Shown piece after piece: positions 58,452 to 64,000 of a stretch of 64,000 bases of DNA. Below the pieces are notes generated by a model. The model was not told the origin of the DNA and did not search any database. It saw only the letters and a list, made by a program, of their open reading frames with translations. The first letter of the stretch is position 1, and the number at the start of each line of letters is the position of its first letter. A program made the translations under genes and the position numbers. This DNA comes from Zea mays (lineage: Eukaryota > Streptophyta > Magnoliopsida > Poales > Poaceae), in the NCBI RefSeq assembly GCF_902167145.1, contig NC_050096.1, positions 179,463,825-179,527,824 of the forward strand. The letters are read 5' to 3'.

Positions 58452-59236
58452 GGCCTTATACTTAGCAATGCCCTCAGGGCACAAAAAGATGCCGAAGACG
58501 AAGGGTGTACCATAGCCTTGAGCAACCTTCGTTCCGAAGTAATTGAACTAAGGAACGAAGGTCTCGAAAAAGATAAAATATTACATTCGTTGGTGAATAA
58601 AATAAAAGAAGACGAAGCTGCTTTCAAAGCTCAAGCTGAGGCTCAGAAGCGCGAAATTGAGGATCTTCGGAAACAGCTAGCCAGAGCTAAAGAAGAATGC
58701 GCAGTTGAAGAAGCAAAACGAGAAATTAGTGAACAATGGGCAAATCATTTAGAAAAAAACGTTGAAGAGCTTCGTGCATCCAAGAAAAGGTGTTATGAAA
58801 AATCTATAGAATGTGTTAAGAAAATAAGAACCAGCTTCGCCAGCGTTGGCGCGTTCTCAAGTGAAGAAAATTTCATGAGGGGCGACCCCGAAGGCCCAAT
58901 TGGATGGATCAGTCACGAAGCTGAAGCTTTTGAAGAAGCTTTGAATAGCCGCAGAGACATATGTGCCTTCTCGGGTGTTAGGGGGATTGCCACTGTTTTG
59001 GAGAAAAAAGGCTGCGATCACGTGAAATCCTTGGCACAGACCGAAACCGATTTATCTAAGACATAAAAGACCTTTCGGCCGAGGCAAGTTTGGTTGGTGG
59101 AAAATTTTTCACCGACATCTGGGAAAATGGTGGCCGGGAGATGGCTCAAGAAATTATACGGAGAAGCGAAAAAGGTATTCATGACGCTAGAAAAGTAGCA
59201 GAGGCCGCTGAGAAAAGTGCAGATCTCGAAGGGCGG
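58452..59236 (+). pseudogene. Antisense gene of the zeon-like element, coiled-coil exon
   Basis: Starts after a T-rich acceptor (TTTTTTTGCAG, ending at 58451) with GLILSNALRAQKDAED. It is strongly Glu/Lys/Ala/Arg-rich with a heptad pattern (AQAEAQKREIEDLRKQLARA), a coiled coil like exon 2 in element H. A one-base frameshift near 59064 breaks the frame; the following frame (SLVGGKFFTDIWENGG to DLEGRI) runs to a donor near 59237 (GGATAG/GTATT). Confidence 0.55.
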
Positions 59237-59332
59237 ATAGGTATTAACTACTAGTTTTTGCCTTTTTGTTGTAACTTTTTAATTTCGAACTTGTTTACAC
59301 TTTGTAACATAGCCGCACTTTCTCCTCCCTCA

Positions 59333-59467
59333 GAACCCGCCGAGCCATTAGCGGACCCCAACGTAAAGGGGGATGACGAGATTAGAAAAATGGCCGAAGC
59401 TATTATGGACAAAGTTGTTGATCAACTACTAAACGAAGCTGCAGAAGTAGTTCTAAGGGAAGATTAG
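59333..59467 (+). CDS. Antisense gene of the zeon-like element, last exon
   Basis: Follows an acceptor (TTTCTCCTCCCTCAG, ending at about 59332): EPAEPLADPNVKGDDEIRKM to EVVLRED, stop at 59465-59467. A short acidic C-terminus. The exon call rests on the splice site and on the open frame. Confidence 0.45.
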   Translation, partial: EPAEPLADPNVKGDDEIRKMAEAIMDKVVDQLLNEAAEVVLRED

Positions 59468-59469
59468 AT

Positions 59470-60340
59470 GTTATTGTAAAAACATTTGGAATGTAATATT
59501 TGTTGAACAGTATGTGTAATATTTTGTAACTTTGAATGTAATATATAAGCTATTTATGGTTCAATTCTTTACGATGCATGAAACTTTACATACATACCGT
59601 TTTTGAGCCTTCGGTGAAAAAACACCTTCCCTTCTTTTCATGCTTCGTAAATAATATCCGTATTTTCATAAAAACATCCAATCTTCCTAAAATCAGTAAC
59701 CAATAGATCTTTTCATTCTAGAGTTTGACGAAGGTATGCTTCTTCAATAATTATTTTTGTGCCTTGGCACTGTTTCTTCGAAACAATCTCCGAATATCAA
59801 CATTGAACCCCCTTCTTGCGTCATTGATGCAATATGATGTATGATGTTATGCTATGCAAATGATGTGATGATGTGATGTTATGCAAAATGATATTTGCCG
59901 AAGATCAACGTTTATTTTTCACTGTAAGCCTCCCTTAGGAGCTTCTTCGCCTTTTACTTCAGCGGAATCAGCGTTTATTTTTCGCTGTAAGCCTCCCTTA
60001 GGAGCTTCTTCGCCTTTTACTTCAGTGGAATCAACGTTTATTTTTCGCTGTAAGCCTCCCTTAGGAGCTTCTTCGCTTTTTACTTCAGTGGAATCAGCGT
60101 TTATTTTTCGCTGTAAGCTCTGCATTCCCTTCGGAACGACTTTTGAGCAGAAAACTTACGCTGCGCTCCCTTAGGAACGACTTTTTGTTATTTTGGAGGT
60201 TCTCCCTGTAACCATAAGTTCTTATGCTTTGGCAACTTTTCGGACTCCGTTATTCTGTGGAGAAAGTATATTTGTACTATGGCAAAGGCGAAGCTATTAC
60301 AAGAAATCGAAAACGACAAAAAACACTTAGGCTTTCAATA
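59470..60340. other. Zeon-like element non-coding spacer
   Basis: Lies between the convergent antisense gene and gag. It contains ATGATGTGATG simple sequence (59825-59890) and the 63-bp repeats at 59905-60118. Otherwise no gene is seen. Confidence 0.6.
59905..60118. repeat. 63-bp tandem repeat, about 3.4 copies
   Basis: Units start at 59905, 59968, 60031 and 60094 (each TCARCGTTTATTTTTC...). The period of 63 is a multiple of three, so a frame stays open, but I consider it non-coding. Units differ by one to three bases. Confidence 0.95.
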
Positions 60341-60404
60341 ATTGTTCCTTATTAAAAAGAAAATGATACTGAATGCAAAAACTGCTGCCGAGGTAGGATA
60401 TTTG

Positions 60405-60862
60405 TTAGTAAATGTGCTTCGATTCTGGCACAATACTATTGACTGTGCGAGCTTCAGACTCTTCTCTGAAGTCTCGTTGGTGTTGAGTATGCTGACTCCC
60501 TTCTGGCTGCTGGCCTCGTTGCATTGGTGGTGGAGGTGGAGGCTGTTGCCAAGATGCCTGAGATTGACTTGCCGAAGCAACAGAAGCTGCAGGGTGGTTG
60601 CCCACATACTCTGGGATATAAGGCGAGTGGTATGAAGCAGTATGCATAACTTGCTTCGGCTGGGTCTGTTGGGCTGCAGCTTCTGCTATTTCCTTTTGTT
60701 TCTGGATGGTGACATTGCACACCTGGTGGTGTGGCCCTTGTCCTCACCACAGAATAGGCAATAAATTTTCCTGGGCTGATCCCCAAATCTTCCTCCAAAG
60801 CCCCTGGCACCTCTGCCCCTTGGAGCTGGAGGCCGAGGATAGCTCTGGTGCTGCCCCGAAGC
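60405..60862 (-). pseudogene. Zeon-like gag C-terminal region, out of frame, with zinc knuckle
   Basis: On the minus strand a knuckle-like CLFCGEDKGHTTRC lies at about 60730-60771. After a shift of frame the tail reads NVTIQKQKEIAEAAAQQTQP and a Pro/Gln-rich end to 60405. A stop (at 60863) and a frameshift separate it from the main gag block. Confidence 0.7.
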
Positions 60863-61918
60863 CTAGGAGGAATATTGCGGCCTCTGCTGCTGGCTTCCCC
60901 TGTCATCATTCTGAGTGGAATGAATCGATCTGACATGTCTAGGATGAATTCTCCCTCTGAAGCCCCTGGCTATTTCGGAGAACCTGTAAGCTTCCTCCCT
61001 TCTCTGTCGAAAGTCATTGTCAGCGCGGATGTATTCATCCATCTTCTGAAGCAGTTTCTCCGGAGTTTGAGGGGGCTTCCTTGCAAAGTATTGGGCTGAA
61101 GGTCCCGGCCGAAGTCCCTTAATCATGGCCTCAATGACAAATTCATTGGGCACTGTTGGCGCTTGTGCCCTTAGGCGTAAGAACCTTCGGACATACGCCT
61201 GAAGATATTCTTCGTGGTCTTGGGTGCACTGGAATAAGGCTTGAGCGGTGACCGGCTTCGTTTGAAACCCTTGGAAACTAGTGATCAGCATATCCTTCAG
61301 CTTCTGCCATGATGTGATTGTTCCTGGCCGAAGGGAGGAGTACCAGGTTTGTGCAACATTCTTGATGGCCATGACGAAAGACTTCGCCATGACTGCAGTA
61401 TTGCCACCATAGGAAGATATCGTTGCTTCGTAGCTCATCAAAAACTGCTTCGGATCTGAGTGTCCGTCGTACATGGGGAGTTGAGGTGGCTTGTAAGACG
61501 GAGGCCAAGGTGTAGCCTGCAGTTCTGCTGACAGAGGAGAAGCATCATCAAAAGCAAAATTTCCATGATGGAAATTCTCATACCAGTCATCCTTGTTGAA
61601 GAAGCCCTCTTGATGAAGCTCTCTGTGTTGAGGCCTTCGGTTCTGCTCATCTTGAGTAAGATGGCGAACTTCTTCAGAGGCTTCATCCATCTGCTTTTGC
61701 AGGTCAGCCAGCCTAGCCATCTTCTCCTTCTTCTTTTGCACCTGCTGATGGAGCATCTCCATATTTCTGATCTCTTGGTCCAAATCGTCCTCCTGAGGCG
61801 TTGGACTGGTGGCCTTCCTCTTCTGGCTTCGGGCCTCCCGAAGAGAGAGGGTCTCCTGGTTGGGGTCCAGCGGCTGCAGAGCGGCAGCCCCTGTTGCTGA
61901 AGCTATCTTTGGCGGCAT
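60863..61918 (-). CDS. Zeon-like element gag (351 aa, C-terminally truncated)
   Basis: ATG at 61918 (MPPKIASATGAAALQPLDPN), 74 bases inside the 5' LTR. An N-terminal coiled coil (NMEMLHQQVQKKKEKMARL) is followed by the Retrotrans_gag domain at about residues 145-275: PQLPMYDGHSDPKQFLMSYE, TWYSSLRPGTITSWQKL, and EEYLQAYVRRFLRLRAQAP. An Arg-rich end follows. The product would package element RNA. The frame stops at 60863 before the zinc knuckle, so the protein is probably incomplete. Confidence 0.85.
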   Translation of the reverse strand: MPPKIASATGAAALQPLDPNQETLSLREARSQKRKATSPTPQEDDLDQEIRNMEMLHQQVQKKKEKMARLADLQKQMDEASEEVRHLTQDEQNRRPQHRELHQEGFFNKDDWYENFHHGNFAFDDASPLSAELQATPWPPSYKPPQLPMYDGHSDPKQFLMSYEATISSYGGNTAVMAKSFVMAIKNVAQTWYSSLRPGTITSWQKLKDMLITSFQGFQTKPVTAQALFQCTQDHEEYLQAYVRRFLRLRAQAPTVPNEFVIEAMIKGLRPGPSAQYFARKPPQTPEKLLQKMDEYIRADNDFRQRREEAYRFSEIARGFRGRIHPRHVRSIHSTQNDDRGSQQQRPQYSS

Positions 61919-61980
61919 GACGAAGGTCTATGCTTGCCGAAGGTGTTCGAAACTCAAAAGGTGGAAGTGAGTTCACCGGA

Positions 61981-61992
61981 GGTGGGCGCCAA
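61981..61992 (-). other. Primer-binding site of the zeon-like element
   Basis: Minus strand TTGGCGCCCACC directly next to the 5' LTR, the TGGCGCC-type site common in plant gypsy elements. Confidence 0.8.
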
Positions 61993-62654
61993 TGTTGGGG
62001 ACTTGTTCTCAAATGCTAAGAGTTAAGAACAAGGCAACATAAAAAGTGTTAAATGTTAAAGTCCTTCGTCCTTCGAAGCATTATCTCCCTTCGGGTATAA
62101 TGAATTCTGGACGAAGGTTATGAAGGACAAATCTTCATAAGCGCAATAAATGATGAAGAAGGATTCATACACAAGATATGAAAAATAATATATACATTTT
62201 AAACATTATTATCAACTTATTTTTATTTGTGTTGCTGTATCAACAATAACAAATTATAAATGTACCTTCGGCTCGAAGGAAAGCAGGGGTACAAGCGTGA
62301 CGCGATAGTAAATGCCAAGTCAGCGTGAACAGTACGGGAATACTGTTCACCTATTTATAGGCACGGGTCGTAGCCCATGCAAAATTACATCCAGGCCCTT
62401 TGCTTTTGACAATAACTCTATAGTAATCTATCTGGGTCTAGATAGTCTTTTCCTCTTTAAGTCGGTTTCCTCTTTTCTGCCATCATGCCGAAGCTCCCTT
62501 GCGCACAGCTTCGGCTCTGTTCCATCCTTCGTATTGTTTCTGTGCTTCTTCATACTATGGGTTCTTGTTCGAAGATCCCTGTCCACACATTATACTCCAG
62601 AGGCATTGTTAAATCATGTTTTTGAGGACCTTCGGTAGCCGAAGGCCCCCAACA
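61993..62654 (-). repeat. 5' LTR of the zeon-like element (662 bp)
   Basis: Same length as 55355-56016 with 14 substitutions and no indels by eye. Minus-strand TATA box at about 62354-62366. Confidence 0.95.
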
Positions 62655-62659
62655 GGAAG

Positions 62660-62936
62660 AAAACCGTGGTACTCAAAGTTGATCATTAGATCACTTGAGA
62701 GGGATTGAGTGCAATCCTTGACCGAAGGAGGTCACTACAACGTGGAGTTGGCATTGGCCTAACCACGGGATAAAAATCACTGTGTCTTGTGTCTCTCTTC
62801 ATTGTGATTGATTTTCTTCTAGAGTTCTCTCTTTAGCAACTTGGTTTTAATCGCACTAACATTTAATAACCAAGTTCTGGCTATTTAGTATTTGATTTTA
62901 CAGGATCACCTATTCACCCCCCTTTAGATGCTCTCA
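62660..62936 (+). repeat. 3' LTR of element F, second part
   Basis: Continues F's LTR after the second GGAAG (62655-62659), ending TTTAGATGCTCTCA at 62936. Confidence 0.88.
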
Positions 62937-63488
62937 GCTATTGTCTAAGCACCCTCTGGTTGAATGGGTTGGAAGGTAGATCAATTCCGTCTCCCTTCCT
63001 GGTATTGTCCATCTGAGTTAGAAACACATGGTAAGAAAGGATTGTAGACAAGGCGAGTAATTACGAGGCATGTTACTTTTGGGGATTTATTAGCTAAGTA
63101 GATTATTGTGTCACCTACTAAAGCTAATACATTACCTTATGGTGGTACATGCTAAGATGCCCGACCATACTATTTTAGTCAATCAAAGAAGCAAATCAAG
63201 CATTTATCATCAGAACAATCAACCAACATTTTTAAATAGAGAAAATAATTTTAATTTTGTCTTAGGTCTCCTATCTCTTTAAAAAGGGTCATAACCGTAG
63301 GATTCCAAGGTGTGAAATTCATCTTGTCTTAGAGTAGAAAAGATAAGAGTAATCAGAGTAGAACAGCAAAAGGTGATACCTGATCAAGATAAGTATAGAA
63401 AGAATCAGAGTAAGGTAAGTAGGTAAGGGTTTTGTCCATTTCTATTTAGGTTTTGTCCTACAGTCAATATTTCCTCTGATACTACTTC
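62937..63488 (-). other. Element G leader region with primer-binding site
   Basis: Lies between the F LTR and the second G LTR. No gene. At 63473-63484 the minus strand reads TAGTATCAGAGG, a decayed initiator tRNA-Met complement, next to the LTR start at 63489. This supports reading it as the 5' leader of a minus-strand element. Confidence 0.6.
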
Positions 63489-64000
63489 TGCCACACCCGG
63501 ATTTAAGGGATAAAGCCGGGTGCGTCTCATATGTGCGCCAAGGAAGAACAACACATATAATAATAGAGTGTATAGAGATAAATGTCACAACATCATAAAG
63601 TAATTATTACATAGCGGAAGTATTACAAAATAAAAGATAAATATAAAGCGAACTAATGTCCATCCATGGCGCCATAAAGTCGACTAAGAGACGCTACCTA
63701 GATCAAGTCGTACTCTTCGTTGTGCGGCTCCACCTGGGCCACCTGTTGTTCTCCTGTGGGGGGGTTTATATATCGCAAGTGTGAGCTCACAAAAGATCAT
63801 AGCTCAACAAGTCGTGGGGAATAATGTGCATGAACTCACCAAAGGTGGGAGTTCATGTGATGTGTAAGGCTGATCAACAATAGGGGTTAAAGTTGAGCAC
63901 TGCTTTTAATTAAGTTGGTCAAATTTTATTAGCAATTACTAGGTGTAAGTAGATACCAAACCATAATAACAATAAAACAAAATTAATATAAATCCCATGC
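63489..64000 (-). repeat. Element G 5' LTR, start (continues past the window)
   Basis: TGCCACACCCGGATTTAAGG on the plus strand. It matches 45493-46000 at roughly 95%, with a 36-base segment near 63815-63850 that is missing from the other copy. It is probably the partner LTR of 45493-47990. Confidence 0.7.

Larger units (their letters stand above)
55355..62654 (-). mobile_element. Complete zeon-like non-autonomous Ty3/gypsy element (7300 bp)
   Basis: LTRs of 662 bp each at 55355-56016 and 61993-62654, TSD GGAAG at 55350-55354 and 62655-62659. The LTR TATA box, primer-binding site and gag are on the minus strand. Only gag is present; there is no protease, RT or integrase, so movement would need enzymes from a relative (cinful-type). 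Size, LTR length and gag-only content fit the maize zeon family. I counted 14 differences between the LTRs (about 98% identity), older than C but still recent. An antisense gene occupies 56325-59467. Confidence 0.92.
47991..62936 (+). mobile_element. Element F: degenerate Ji-like Sirevirus with zeon-like insertion
   Basis: A plus-strand copia element: 5' LTR (47991-48919, missing its first few hundred bases), primer-binding site, gag, pol and 3' LTR (54293-55354 plus 62660-62936). The left side is truncated, so no TSD can be shown. Gag and pol carry many stops and frameshifts, and about 1.07 kb between the gag coiled coil and pre-integrase is deleted. It sits inside element G: G LTR on the left, G leader on the right. 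Confidence 0.8.

Noticed and set aside
59905..60118. CRISPR-like array.
   Set aside because: Direct tandem units without spacers, in a plant retroelement.

Overview
The window is plant nuclear DNA from a large grass genome, almost certainly maize (Zea mays) or another Zea. Nearly every base belongs to nested LTR retrotransposons of maize-type families: Opie-like and Ji-like Sireviruses (Ty1/copia), a zeon-like non-autonomous Ty3/gypsy element, a second gypsy element, and very long Del/Tekay-type gypsy LTRs. There are no prokaryotic operons, rRNA or tRNA genes, or CRISPR arrays. Family names are from memory of the families; nesting and boundaries are read from TG...CA ends, primer-binding sites and 5-bp target-site duplications (TSDs).

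Left block (1-39079), five layers deep. A diverged cinful/zeon-type LTR (38440-39079) was hit by a minus-strand Ji-like element, D (33414-38439). D was hit by a minus-strand Opie-like element, A (4417-33413). A was hit by a gypsy element, H (1-4416, only its 3' end is in the window), inside its reverse transcriptase, and by a plus-strand Opie-like element, B (10016-32779, TSD ATAGC), inside its LTR TATA box. B was hit by a young Ji-like element, C (16632-25578, TSD CATAC), in its RNase H region, and by a long gypsy solo LTR (26312-30987, TSD GGTAT) in its 3' untranslated region.

Middle block (39080-45492) is the only low-copy stretch. It holds a broken DUF6598-like gene split by three Tourist-like MITEs stacked into TAA sites, a small two-exon TFB5-like gene (TFIIH subunit 5) that seems to lack about six codons, a 147-bp tandem duplication, a (TA)37 microsatellite, and two related unclassified repeat elements with terminal-inverted-repeat-like ends.

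Right block (45493-64000). A minus-strand Del/Tekay-type gypsy element, G, is represented by a 3' LTR part, a leader and the start of its 5' LTR. It is interrupted by a degenerate plus-strand Ji-like element, F (47991-62936), whose 3' LTR was split by a complete 7.3-kb zeon-like element (55355-62654, TSD GGAAG).

Both H and the zeon-like element carry, next to the 3' LTR and on the opposite strand to gag, a multi-exon gene with its own TATA box and a Transposase_28-like ('putative gypsy type transposon') domain. The sense proteins are ordinary retroelement parts: Gag with a zinc knuckle, protease, integrase, reverse transcriptase and RNase H. All copies in the window carry disabling mutations; C is the least damaged, with one nonsense codon in pol.
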